Origin: Halictus rubicundus
Taxonomy: Eukaryota > Arthropoda > Insecta > Hymenoptera > Halictidae
Direction of reading: 5' to 3'
DNA: 64,000 nt
NCBI RefSeq assembly: GCF_050948215.1
Contig: NC_135155.1
Location: 16,395,001 to 16,459,000, forward strand
The position numbers and the translations under genes were made by a program. The notes under the pieces are model-generated. The model was not told the origin of the DNA. It saw only the letters and a program-made list of their open reading frames with translations, and searched no databases. This document shows, piece after piece, positions 44,910-55,262 of the stretch. Every line of letters starts with the position of its first letter. Within the stretch, counting starts at the first letter, position 1.

Positions 44910-45152
44910 CCCTTTCGTCCCTAAGTATAGAAATTTTAACAGTGTAATTTTTACCGAAATTTTTACAGTGTAAAAATAATAGGTTTGCACCCTCAAATGT
45001 TTCCTATCACAGTAGGGGTACACAGGTGTACCACCATTTTTTTCTCAAAAGACCAGTGTGGTACAATCGCCATATGCTCATATTGCTTTCTTGGTCTTTC
45101 AGTAATTTTTTAATCAGGCTGCTACATATGTGTACCGCTCGGGATTAAAGGG
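44910..45152. mobile_element. TTAA-flanked MITE, CCCTTTCG family
   Basis: TTAA (44906-44909), CCCTTTCGTCCCTAAGTATA ... GCTCGGGATTAAAGGG, TTAA (45153-45156). 243 bp, non-coding. Its right TTAA is also the left TTAA of the next element. Confidence 0.8.
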
Positions 45153-45156
45153 TTAA

Positions 45157-45396
45157 CCCTTTGCACTCGAATGGCGACTCTGGAGCGCCACTAAAAATTG
45201 TTGTAGCATTATTTCAAAGAAATTAGAAAAATATTACAAAATATTTGTTACATTACAAAATTCGTATTCCATAGCTTACTAAACATTTAAACATTGCATG
45301 TGAAAATCGGATCGGTTTCGTATGGATGAAATGGAAATATTCTAAGACGGAAGAAAAATTTAGTATAAGAATTCAAATAGCGCCGAGCGCAAAGGG
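45157..45396. mobile_element. TTAA-flanked MITE, CCCTTTGCAC family, copy 2
   Basis: TTAA (45153-45156) then CCCTTTGCACTCGAATGGCG; it ends GCGCCGAGCGCAAAGGG, then TTGA (decayed). Clearly homologous over its length to 43106-43348. Confidence 0.87.
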
Positions 45397-45399
45397 TTG

Positions 45400-46391
45400 A
45401 ACTATAGCTACAGCTCTGCAACTATATTTTTCGGAAAGTGAAATACTCTGTCAGGAATAAAGGGGTGCGCACAACGAGCGATCGAATTAATTTCGTCCGC
45501 AGGGTAATCATCAATTTCGCCGAACACGTACACGAATCAGCTTTCCGACCGTAAAACCATAACCACGACGCTATCCCGCCGAGGCTGACCACTTTTAGGT
45601 CCGGGATCGATTCGTCGACGCAACAGTTTCAATTCGAGCGCACAGGGTGCAGGCCTGGGAGCGCATGTTCCCGGCAATATACGCGGCCTCTATTTCCGCC
45701 GTGAGAATGGTACGTGAAAATAGACGCCGCGTTAATGAATACCAATCAATCTTATTTGTCGTTTGACTTTTTCATCCTGGCCGGCGCGCTTTCCACCGGG
45801 GTTGTTCCATCGACGGGAATGAAACAACAAATTCAACGACAAGCGGAGTGGCCGCCACGGTCTGTCGTTAATCCGCGGGAGACGTTACATTCCTCCGTTA
45901 CGGGACAACGACGCGCAAGCGATTTTCCGCGTGCGCGTAGCGTTTCGGTGCGGCGCGGCGCGGCGGACTTTTCCCCGCGAAATAATTCGGATCGCGAGTA
46001 ATTCCGCTGGAAATCGACGGACACTCGTTCGACGCGTCCCATCCGTCCGATATTATCGCGGCGTTGACATTGTCGATCGCAATACGGCTGAATATTCGAA
46101 ATACCGGCGCGCAACGAGCCGCGGCTGCGGTTCGTTAGCCGCGAATGATTAAAAACAGAACGTCCACGCGGATGAAATCGCTGGCGCCGCAGCCGATTCC
46201 CGGTTGTTCCACTCAACTAGTTTAAAATAGTGTCTCCACTGGTACGCTCGCTTCGCGGCTGGCTAACTGGATCACCCGAGGTATTTCGACGACGAGGTGT
46301 CTTCGCGTATTTGTCGGGAAATTGCTGAACGTACTCGAAATAATAATAACTTTATGTATTTATATATATTTCATATTGTAACAGGATAGCT
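45400..46391. other. GC-rich single-copy stretch
   Basis: Open frames of 95-127 codons on opposite strands overlap; compositional. No gene recognised. Confidence 0.35.
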
Positions 46392-46595
46392 TATTAACAC
46401 CTTCCCACGTGAGACTTTCCGTTCACGAGGAATTTTCGCTGTCCGCCATTTTATATGCGTATTAAAAGTGTTCCAAAAATATTGTACTTTCTTCAGAGGA
46501 ATGATTCCCGAGGTCGTTTGAAGTAACTTTTTCCTTTGCGGAAATGTTCTCCGCGGATTTGTTAAGCGGTTATTAACGAAAAACACGGGCCAATG
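46392..46595. repeat. CCAATCAG-family left arm, copy 4a
   Basis: TTAACACCTTCCCACGTGAG through TTTTTCCTTTGCGGAAATGT to AACGAAAAACACGGGCCAAT, nearly the same as 47076-47272. It is cut where the CAGGGTGAGGC-family body begins at ~46596. Confidence 0.65.
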
Positions 46596-47075
46596 TCGAA
46601 ATGGAACCACATATTTTTGAACTCCGATCGTGGTCCCTTTCGAGATAATTTATAGTCGTTCAAGGTCATTCAAGGTCTTAAACAGAGAAAGTGATGAAAA
46701 ATATAAATTCTCTGTGAATTGTTACGTAATAGGATACTTTCAGCTTTATTAACACTAGGTTTACGGGACCCGTCAAAATGACGGATTCTAATTGTTTTAA
46801 TTTAAAATTATTCAGATTCTAAGGATGCATACATGAGAAATTATTTAGCAAATTTATTTCTTTGGGTATATACCATTTTTAAAATATTGCTAAATATGTG
46901 GGTTGCACATTCTTGTTATTTTTATAAAGTAATGCAAAGTAGTCAGTTTTAGTGCTCCGTAAACCTAGTGTTAATGAAATTGAACTGACAAATCAATTCA
47001 AAATGTAAACAAAGTGCTTCGATCCAAAATAATCTGCTCAGAACAGACGCAATAAGACATGCGAAAATTAACGAG
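46596..47075. repeat. Copy of the 53.5-kb repeat body, interrupted by a MITE
   Basis: 46600-46748 and 46975-47070 together match 53518-53775: AATGGAACCACATATTTTTG, TTCAAGGTCATTCAAGGTC and CAATTCAAAATGTAAACAAA. The MITE at 46753-46970 splits it at a TTAA. Confidence 0.85.
46753..46970. mobile_element. TTAA-flanked MITE, CACTAGGTTTACGG family, complete copy
   Basis: TTAA (46749-46752) and TTAA (46971-46974) flank 218 bp starting CACTAGGTTTACGGGACCC and ending GCTCCGTAAACCTAGTG. The unoccupied paralogue at 53682-53685 has a single TTAA in the same context. Insertion therefore duplicated TTAA, diagnostic of piggyBac-type transposition. Confidence 0.93.
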
Positions 47076-47345
47076 TATTAACACCTTCTCACGTTAAACT
47101 TTCCGTTCAGGAGGAATTTTCGCTGTCCGCCATTTTATATGCGTGTCCCAAAAGTATTGTACTTTCTCGAGAGGAATGATTCCCGAGATCGTTTGAAGTA
47201 ACTTTTTCCTTTGCGGAAATGTTCTCCGCGGCTTTGTTAAGCAATTATTAACGAAACACACGGGCCAATCAGGGCGCGGCAACAGTGAACGGATTTCGAC
47301 GAATTCTGATTGGTTCGTGTTTTTCGTTAATAGCTTCTTAACCTC
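47076..47345. repeat. CCAATCAG-family palindrome, copy 5
   Basis: Left arm as at 46392, then GGGCCAATCAGGGCGCGG, then TGATTGGTTCGTGTTTTTCG and TTAATAGCTTCTTAAC. The right terminus is lost. Confidence 0.68.
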
Positions 47346-47554
47346 GTATGTACACATGTATAAAAATTATATGTCACGACCACCATAGTGTGATCCTATG
47401 TACACCTCTGGATCGGTGGAAATCTGTTTAGAAAATGCACCGCAAAATTCACCTTGACCTTGGAAATCAAGGTCAAAGTGTCGAAAGATTTTCTTTTATT
47501 TCATCGTATAGTACTTATCATACAAATTTTTCGACACTTTGACCTGTACTGTAC
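47346..47554. other. Spacer with a nuclear-receptor-like palindrome
   Basis: TTGACCTTGGAAATCAAGGT near 47453 is an inverted pair of TCAAGGTCA-type sites. No gene recognised. Confidence 0.35.
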
Positions 47555-47720
47555 GCCACTATAGTGGTTTCCCTGGAAAGCATCAATTTGAACAGCAGGC
47601 CACTATAGTGGCTTCCGTGGAAAGCGTCAGGTGGAACGGTACGAACCACTATAGTGGCTTTTGTGCCTTTCGTGTCCAGGCGCGCCGTACTGGGAGAGAA
47701 GAGTCGCGGACGAGCGCGCC
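47555..47720 (-). repeat. CCACTATAGTGG repeat, three units (reverse)
   Basis: CCACTATAGTGG palindromes occur at 47556, 47600 and 47646 (spacing 44 and 46), followed by GCGCGCCGTACTGGG and GTCGCGGACGAGCGCG. This is the inverse of 52703-52947. Confidence 0.85.
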
Positions 47721-47730
47721 GCACAGTGGG

Positions 47731-48210
47731 CAATTTGGACAAAATCAAGGAACTTTCGATAGGAATGAGGTAGAGGGATGAAATTTTTTTTAAATTAAAG
47801 CTGCAACTTTGTAGAATATGGGAAAAATAGGGAGATTATGGTACGAACGTTTTTTAACCTCGAGAAAATTCGTTAAACGCGCACAAATTCAACAAAATTT
47901 TAGTTTTTCCAATACCACGCGCGGAAAAATTTTTTTTTTAACATGCTACACATCATTTCCCATAGATTTTTTCACGCTGATTTCAAATCTGGTCTCAAAA
48001 TTTGCCTACGACCTCAGGATTTTGCAAAAAATAGATTTCTGTGACAAAAACTAATGAAATCATTTTTTCGTTGAAATGATTGGACGGTAATAATCTCCCT
48101 ATTTTCCCCATATTCTACAAAGTTTCAGCTTTAATTTAAAACAAATTTCATCGCTCTACCTCATTCCCATCGAAAGTTCCTTGATTTTGAATCCGATTTT
48201 GTCCAAATTG
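47731..48210. mobile_element. Foldback element, CAATTTGGACAAAATC arms
   Basis: CAATTTGGACAAAATCAAGG and GAACTTTCGATAGGAATGAG on the left are mirrored at 48160-48210. Inner arms TAGAATATGGGAAAAATAGG pair with 48097-48120. The centre is AT-rich. No clean target duplication was found. Confidence 0.72.
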
Positions 48211-49258
48211 GAGAACATTTTCCCAAAGGAAAGAGTGACTTCAAATGGCCTCCTCTATCAACCCTTCCAAGCAAGTACTAATTTTCGTTCAACATCGAAG
48301 TTCCACATTGCTTTCACCTATTTTCCGTGCGTAGATAATTGTTCGCAAATTTTTCGATCGATTCAGAGGGTGTTCGCAGGTCAATATTTTCGCGATAAAA
48401 ATTAACCCGTGTTTCAACGGGCGACAAGAGGAGAACGAGAGCAACGACCTGGTTAGGTGGCACGGAAGACGAATGGAGGGAGTACGCGGAAGAGTCAGCA
48501 TCGCCGGGGGCAATAAACAGAAAGAGAAAAATTGCGGGTCGACCGATGATCCTCGACAATTGCTAAACCATAATGGCCGGGGCCGGTGCACGCGCGGAGA
48601 GTTACGCGCCCCCGATAGCCCGTCACATTCATAAACGGCGAGTGTCCTGTAATGAAAAAAGAACGGATGGGGTCGCGAACGGTTTGGTGGCCGGTATGGG
48701 GTTGGGGAGGAACGGGGGGCGGATCGACGGTGGGAAACAGCCGAGCGGAAAGGAGCGTGCGAAATGAACCATGAAATTAACGAATGGCCCCGAATTCATA
48801 TCCGCGAGTCCCATTTTCCCGGCCAATTAATTATTTAAAACGCCCGCGAGCCTGGAAACAACACGGCCCTGTTGATACTCATATTCGCGCTGGCAAGATG
48901 GATGATCGCTCCTCCCGCCCCACCACGCACCCCCTCGAGTTTCAACCGTTGCCGGTGCGCGCACGTGAACGATGCTGACGTCGTCGACAGGTAACCTTGT
49001 TGCAGTTAATAGCGTTCGAAGTTGCAGAAACTTCCCGCAAAATTTTGTTACATCGTAATGGACGTCTGTCGCGTGGAACTTCAGTTTCATAAGGACGAAC
49101 GTCCGCTTTCTTGAAAATATCTCGCGGCGAGATTCATACCGGACCCAAGGATTAAACATTTTCATTTGTAATCATTGTCTTATGCAATCTTCACCAAAAT
49201 ACTCGTCACGCTTTCCTGATTAAAACGAGATCCAGCACGAGGCAATTTGGATCGTATT
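48211..49258. other. Single-copy sequence; starts with a CCAATCAG-family scrap
   Basis: 48208-48275 (GAGAACATTTTCCCAAAGGA, CTTCCAAGCAAGTAC) is a fragment of the CCAATCAG family arm. 48540-49170 is GC-rich. No gene recognised. Confidence 0.35.
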
Positions 49259-49260
49259 TA

Positions 49261-49466
49261 CAGTGTTTACTCGATATATGTCCAAAAGACGGAAAAAAAG
49301 GATGTCCTATATGCTGCGGACATATATCGGCCAGGAGATGCTATTCTCACGAGGTATACCACGCATTTTATCGGCCCGATATTTGGGACGTATATCGAGA
49401 GAAGACTGTAGTTCAGGGACGTTTAAACGTTAGGCTTGTATCGGACCTGTATCGAGAAATGACTGT
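49261..49466. mobile_element. MITE, CAGTG/ATATATGTC family, copy 7, with an extra terminus
   Basis: TA (49259-49260), CAGTGTTTACTCGATATATG ... GTATATCGAGAGAAGACTG, TA (49409-49410). A second right terminus, GTATCGAGAAATGACTG then TA, follows at 49450-49468, so the copy is composite. Confidence 0.78.
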
Positions 49467-49469
49467 AAT

Positions 49470-50165
49470 TCTTTTACCTGAATGCTGTAGAACTCGGAGA
49501 CGAATTCTGGAGCGAACGTGGGAATGCACTTGCGCCGCGAGGCGTCAGCGTGGCGAGCGTGCTGCACCGTCGACACGGGACACTTTAATTGTTTATGCGA
49601 GCTCGGGGCCAGCAGTCCGAGATACCCTGGACTTCGCCGTAAATGGCCGCGAACACGTAACCATCGAATTCGTGGCCTTCCCTACCAGCCCCGCCGGTCG
49701 TACCTTTTCGCGTTGCTCTGTCTTTTTGTCTTTTTGCTCTACTACCCCTCTTTGACGTATCTCCTTTCCGTCCGTCGCCGCTTTTTGCCGACCGTTTTCG
49801 GCCGGACGTCCCCCGGAGGCATCAGCTGCACAGACAGCCGCAGAAGCTAATTTCCATGGCAGCGAACGCTCTCGCCGGCTACCAACTATCCGAAGTTTTC
49901 CGGCAACTATGTCTGATAGCTGATCGTCATGGCTGCCGGTCCTCCCCGGTTAATTACCTTGCCGAATTTCGCGTCCGATAAATTGTTGACACGCCTGCCT
50001 CTCGCCCTGCGTCGCCATTTTTGCGGCCCCTTTGAGCGGTCGGTTTACCCGCAGACAATTTCCACCGGTTATTCGGTTCTTCAACAAAAATTAACTATAC
50101 TCATTCTCGCCATAAACCGCCTGAATTTTTGGACAAAAATGAATAGATGTAATTTAACGCAGTGG
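49470..50165. other. GC-rich single-copy stretch
   Basis: Overlapping frames to 110 codons, no domain recognised. Confidence 0.3.
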
Positions 50166-50297
50166 GGAAATTGAAATAATTAAAGACCGTCGAGGTACTA
50201 CCCTGAATTTGTTAAAATTATTAAAGAAAGAGCGAAATGATTCTCCTATTGCCCGCAATAAATGCAGACTATTTTGCACAAAGATCCGCAGTTGTTA
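50166..50297. mobile_element. GACTGCGGAT-family fragment
   Basis: AATGCAGACTATTTTGCACA AAGATCCGCAGT-type end near 50280-50297; degenerate. Confidence 0.4.
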
Positions 50298-50393
50298 GGC
50301 AGAAAATTTCAGGGGTGGTTCTCCATGACAATATGAGATGAAATTAAAGAGTAAAAGAATTGCGAACTCGGCTTCGTTTGTTAGTTATTAATA

Positions 50394-50590
50394 GACTGCG
50401 GATTTTATGCATTTGTGAGAAAAACGGGAAGGCGTGTTTGAAAACGGTAAAAACATTAGAAACATTTTAAAATACTGTTACATTATTCCCAACCTGTTAA
50501 ACATACTAAGAAAGAACATAAATTTCTGCTTCACTCCAGTTTGTTGCAAATTCGGGAAGAAAATTTTTATTTTACATAAAGATCCTAAAA
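50394..50590. mobile_element. GACTGCGGAT-family MITE, 3'-decayed copy
   Basis: TA (50392-50393), GACTGCGGATTTTATGCATT, interior matching 19508-19703. The right end is lost after AAAGATCC. Confidence 0.7.
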
Positions 50591-50670
50591 CGCTGCATCC
50601 CGCCGGGCAAAAGTACCCTAACCCTTATAAATGCGATTCGACAATCAGGTATCAAGTGACAGATACTTAA

Positions 50671-50963
50671 CCCTTTGCACTCGCAGCCATTTTAACTCTA
50701 AAACGAAACATTTCTTCCGACCTAGAATATTTCCCTTCTATATATACTTCTTCATGCTATACATACGAAAATAGTGCAATTAACTCGTACAGTACTGAAA
50801 TGTTTAGTGATTTATTAAATACAAACAAATTTAATAATGTACAAAATATTTTGAATAACGGTACAGGAATTTTTATTGGCGCCTTACAGTCGCCATTTGT
50901 TCGGGAACGGCATAAAACCGACATTTCAAGAATTGTATTATATTTTATTGCGAGTGCTAAGGG
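50671..50963. mobile_element. TTAA-flanked MITE, CCCTTTGCACTC family, longer copy
   Basis: TTAA (50667-50670), CCCTTTGCACTCGCAGCC ... GCGAGTGCTAAGGG, TTAA (50964-50967). 293 bp. The interior differs from the 43-45 kb copies, so it is a subfamily. Confidence 0.72.
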
Positions 50964-50967
50964 TTAA

Positions 50968-52698
50968 TTGCAATTTGGAGTACCAGCGAGGTGAAAATGT
51001 TTCAAGGAACCGCAAATTAATAGTTGAGCGACAAGTATGTATTTTTACCTGCCCAATCTCCAATCCGCGCGCTAAAAAGTTACAATCGTTAAAGAAAGAA
51101 GCGGACAATCTTTCCTGCGCAAAGAAGCGCATCCTGCCGACAAGTGCGCAGCGAAGGCGCGCCATTATTATTTTCCGTGCTAATTGCAGGGGCAGAATCT
51201 TCGCGATATTCGCGTCTTCAGGCCCGGCCACGTAGGTCTGCGAGCCTCTGCAGACGTCTTCTCGCAGCTTAGACGGCTCGCGGATCCGGAGGCTGACATT
51301 GTGAGCGCGCCTGCCGACTTAAACATGAATACCTCATCTGCGAGTATTCTTCAGAGTTTTAAGGGTTCTAGAGCGGAAGCGAGGGTGATACGACGTTCCG
51401 GTGTCGACGGGGGATTATACGTCGTGTTCCAGAAATATTCTCGCCAGTATCTGGCATAGATATCAACGTCTCTGTAATCCCTGCTTATGCATAAATACGT
51501 TCGTTAAGTGCATACAGGTGTGCAGGACGGATCCGTCGGAATTCGCGCGCGGAGCGAAACGAAATTTACCTCGGGATGACTTCGGCGAGATGCGGCGGGA
51601 AAATGGAGTCGGTGCCGTGGCGCGAATACGATTCTGTTTGGATATCCTGGCCACACCGATAGCCTTTTGCTTTTGCTCGTCAAATTCTACGAGTAATTCT
51701 ACCGGTGACACCATTTCCTCCTCCTCCTCCTCCTCCTCCTCTCTCTCCAGTTCCAGCGAGTAATAACTTTCGTTCGCACTTATTACGCATTCCCATTTCA
51801 TCCGCCGTTGAGTCTCAACGCGCTCCAGCGGAGATTTTCATTTTCATAACGAGAGCCGAATCGAATAGCCGCGGGTCAACGTGGACCGGTTGTTACGGGG
51901 GGAAAAAAAAAAGGTACACCGGCGGCACCTTTGTGAAACCGAATAGTCGATTCCCGGCGGTATCGGCCCCGGAGATCAAGCCCGGATCGTTACCTATTCG
52001 GCCGGTCGTCTCGTTTCCCGGCGAGAGCCGTTGTTTTCATTTGCACGGCGCAACGAGCACGGACGCGCGCGTATTCCGCGCAAACTACCAACTCCCCCGC
52101 AGCCGCTCAACTTCTAATTGAGTAGCGAAGTCCGAGGAAACCCTCGCCGGATATCTATGAATGCCCCCCGGAAACGGGCAGCGACGCGACGAAGCGAGAA
52201 TATTAATCTTTCGCGTCGCGATCCCGGAAAGTATTCAGCCGAGAGCTCGTGGCGTCTTGGGGGGGCCGAGCCTGAGATATTGTAATAACGCCGACCCCGT
52301 CTTTCTCGGGAAACCTTCCGGGACCGAGAGGACTATAATTGTACCATTAACGAAGAATTCGTGCTCGACCCCGAACCGCGATGAGTAGACTGCGAATACT
52401 CGGGCGAAATTGAAGCGTTTGTGCATCGATTGTGAGACCGATTGCAAGATCGATTGGTAACTGGGAATAATGTATATCGATATCCTTAGATTTACTTAAT
52501 TTTTCGAACGTTTTAAATCCCGCTTACTTGCTTTTGTCCTGAATGCATAAAATATGCAGTGGTGCTAGCTGTGAGAATCATTGTACAGGTTCAAGGACTT
52601 AAAGCACCGTTTTAGTAGACGGTGTTCTGTGGTATTGTCATGTTAGTGTTGCTAGAAACTCTGGGCGAAATGACTTATTTATCTGTCAGGTGTATAAA
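50968..52698. other. Mostly GC-rich single-copy sequence with a TCC run
   Basis: A (TCC)n run lies at 51716-51740. Open frames of 110-138 codons overlap on both strands; none is recognised. Confidence 0.35.
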
Positions 52699-52702
52699 TT
52701 AA

Positions 52703-52947
52703 CCTCTTCTCTCACAGTACGGCGCGATCGTCCGCGACTCTTTTCACCCAGTACGGCGCGCCTGGCTACGAAAGGCACGAAAGCCACTATAGTGGTTCGT
52801 ACCGTTCGAACTGATGCTTTCCACGGAAGCCACTATAGTGGCCTACCGTTCGAACTGATGCTTTCCACGGAAGCCACTATAGTGGCCTATCGTTCATACT
52901 GATGCTTTCCACGGAAGCCACTATAGTGGCGTACAGTGCATAAAAGG
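52703..52947 (+). mobile_element. TTAA-flanked element carrying four CCACTATAGTGG units
   Basis: TTAA (52699-52702) and TTAA (52948-52951) flank 245 bp. The ends CCTCTTCTCTCACAGTACGG and (inverse) CCTTTTATGCACTGTACGCC form imperfect inverted repeats. Inside, GCCACTATAGTGG recurs at 52783, 52829, 52873 and 52917, in a 44-bp unit with TTCGAACTGATGCTTTCCAC. Non-coding. Confidence 0.82.
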
Positions 52948-52951
52948 TTAA

Positions 52952-53352
52952 TTCGTGTCCCCCACGATCAGTCAGTTACAATTTTCTTTTGAATTTATAG
53001 AGAAATTTGTAATATATAAAGACTGATAGGGATGATTTTCAAGACTTCAGTCCGTTCCGTTCGTTTGTAAATAGACAATGAATGTACGAAGAAAAGTCGA
53101 TGAATTCATTTGTACACGTGACATAATGACATCCTTTTCACCTGCTACTTGTAATGCAAGGGAACAGTCGTTCTCACACGCGAACGAGTCCGAAACAGTA
53201 TACAGCTTGAGACTCGAAGATCGATAGCCTCATTATTTACTATTTAACATAATACCGTGGCAACCCTTCACTGTAAATACATAAAGATCTGCGATTTAGT
53301 GACGAATAGGTGACCAACTTTCGTATCTTACATGGTGTTGTATATATACATA
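52952..53352. other. Single-copy sequence
   Basis: No gene recognised. Confidence 0.3.
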
Positions 53353-53830
53353 CAGGGTGAGGCACCTAAGACAGAATAACTTATAAATAATAGGAAGAAA
53401 TAGGAAGAAACGTTTCGAAACAATAATTATTTGGTTTCCAGGGGCCCATTAGGAAGTGTACAGAACTTTTTTCCAGGTGGAGAAGCTTAGGAGATTTGAA
53501 GGTCAACTTAGTTTGTCAAAATGGAACCACATATTTTTGAACTCCTCCGATTGGGGCCCCTTTCGAGACAATTTATAGTCGTTCAAGGTCATTCAAGGTC
53601 ATTCAAGGTCTTAAACAGAGAAAATTATGAAAAATGTAAATTCACTGTGACTTGTTACATATTAGGATACTTTCAGCTTTATTAATGAAATTGACCTGAC
53701 AAATCAATTCAAAATGTAAACAAAGTGCTTCGATCCAAAATAATCAGAACAGATGCAAAAAGACACGCGGGAACGCATAAAAAGAGCCTGTGCCTGTGTT
53801 GATCTGATTGGTCCGTGTTTTTCGTTAATA
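53353..53830. repeat. CAGGGTGAGGC-family element with TCAAGGTCA repeats
   Basis: TA (53351-53352), CAGGGTGAGGCACCTAAGAC, then AATGGAACCACATATTTTTG and three TCAAGGTC repeats (53583, 53593, 53603). It contains the empty TTAA site at 53682-53685. It runs into a CCAATCAG-family scrap (TGATTGGTCCGTG, ~53800). Right end not defined. Confidence 0.7.
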
Positions 53831-53950
53831 ACTCCATAACGAAGCCGCCGAAAAACAACATTTTTGGGACACACATTTTTGGGCGTTAAATACATCTAAC
53901 TCGCGTGGTGTCCGATGAGTTTTAAACAACGGGGATCTGAACGGGTTTAA

Positions 53951-54220
53951 CACTTTGACTGCCAACCTAGAAACCTGAAAAATTCCATAAAATCAAAGTA
54001 TACTATTTAATGAAATAAAAATTGAAAAAATTAAATGATATTACATGATATTTTGATATTTAATGATATTATTATGATATTGAGTAGTCATCCAACCTTC
54101 TTGCATTTTACAGATACTAACCAAATTTCGTAGAATGAATATATTAACTTAAAAATTCATTTTAAAAACCTGGCCAAATAATTCCGTCGCCCAGATTTCG
54201 GTGACATGGCAGTCAACGTG
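53951..54220. mobile_element. TTAA-flanked MITE, CACTTTGACTGCC family
   Basis: TTAA (53947-53950), CACTTTGACTGCCAACCTAG ... GACATGGCAGTCAACGTG, then TTGA (decayed). 270 bp. Its last ~80 bp is the monomer of the 40921-41400 array. Confidence 0.82.
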
Positions 54221-54224
54221 TTGA

Positions 54225-55202
54225 AGATATTTCATCAGGATCGTAAACAATCTTTTGCTTAGAGTCCCGACTTGGCAGGCCATTATCGACTGGAAGAATT
54301 GAATCGAAATCAGTGTTGAAGTTCGATCGACCGTTCGCAGATGCGCTTGTTAAAAACGAAAAGAGCACGGCGCGGCACGGTTGAAAATCAGGTTCGCCCG
54401 CGTCTGCTCCGGTTGCATAGTCGAAGAGACTTCGTTGGCCCGGCTCGGTTCGGTCCCGACGGTGAAAGTCAAGGACCGCGTTTATCGCGAACAACAAATC
54501 GGTGTTGCTGTTATCCCAGCAGCTCGGCAACGTCAGCGGAACCAACACCGATGACAAGGCGCCGCGCCGGGTGTTATCGAGGCGCCCCCCCCTCCCACCC
54601 TCTCGTGAGAACGCATTACTTTGAGGCGTGTTCGCATTTAAATTAGACAGCGGCGGGGTTGCAGTGCCGGCGTATTTTCCTGTTGTTCCCGCACGTACGT
54701 ACCCCGCTCTGCGAACCCGGCTGGAAACTTTGCGAAAAGCCTCGCTCGCACCGTTACCCGTTCGTTGCCACCGCGCCAAGCTCCCCCAACCCCCACCCCC
54801 CACCCCCGGTATCTATATATCTTGGAATGTCGCAATTAGTTGATGCAGGGAAGTACAACAGAAGTTTCACAATCCGGAAACCTAACGTATATACCTTTGT
54901 TGTAATTAGTTCGCGCGGATACCGTAACGACCGCGGGAAACCCGTTGTTGTTTTCGAACTCTGCAACCCCCGACCCCGAACAGAAAAAAATCGCGACGCT
55001 TTACTACCACCCGGTTCTTATCGGTTCGCCATTTTATTGCGAACCGGGAACCTCGAATCGCAGAAACGCTGCGTACCGGCTTCGCTAATTGTTTACGGGA
55101 ACATGCCCCGTCCTTCTATCCCGATGATTTTTCAACGCTTCGTCGAGGCTGCCATCCGGAGATTTTATTATACTTCACGGTCGTTGCAAAGAAACGTACT
55201 AC
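54225..55202. other. GC-rich single-copy stretch
   Basis: Open frames of 182-196 codons run on both strands across a GC-rich, low-complexity region (C-rich at 54580-54600 and 54783-54810). No domain recognised. Confidence 0.35.
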
Positions 55203-55262
55203 AGTGACGTACGGTTCAAACTGATGCTTCCCACGGAAACGACTATAGTGGCGTACGGTACT
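55203..55262 (+). repeat. Single CCACTATAGTGG-type unit
   Basis: GTACGGTTCAAACTGATGCT, TCCCACGGAAACGACTATAG TGGCGTACGG: one diverged 44-bp unit. Confidence 0.65.

Noticed and set aside
46371..47357. Similar minus-strand frames near 46.4 and 47.1 kb
   Set aside because: They are translations of the CCAATCAG foldback repeat; similarity is at the DNA repeat level.
54213..55207. 196- and 182-codon frames on opposite strands
   Set aside because: GC-rich low-complexity sequence; no recognised protein.
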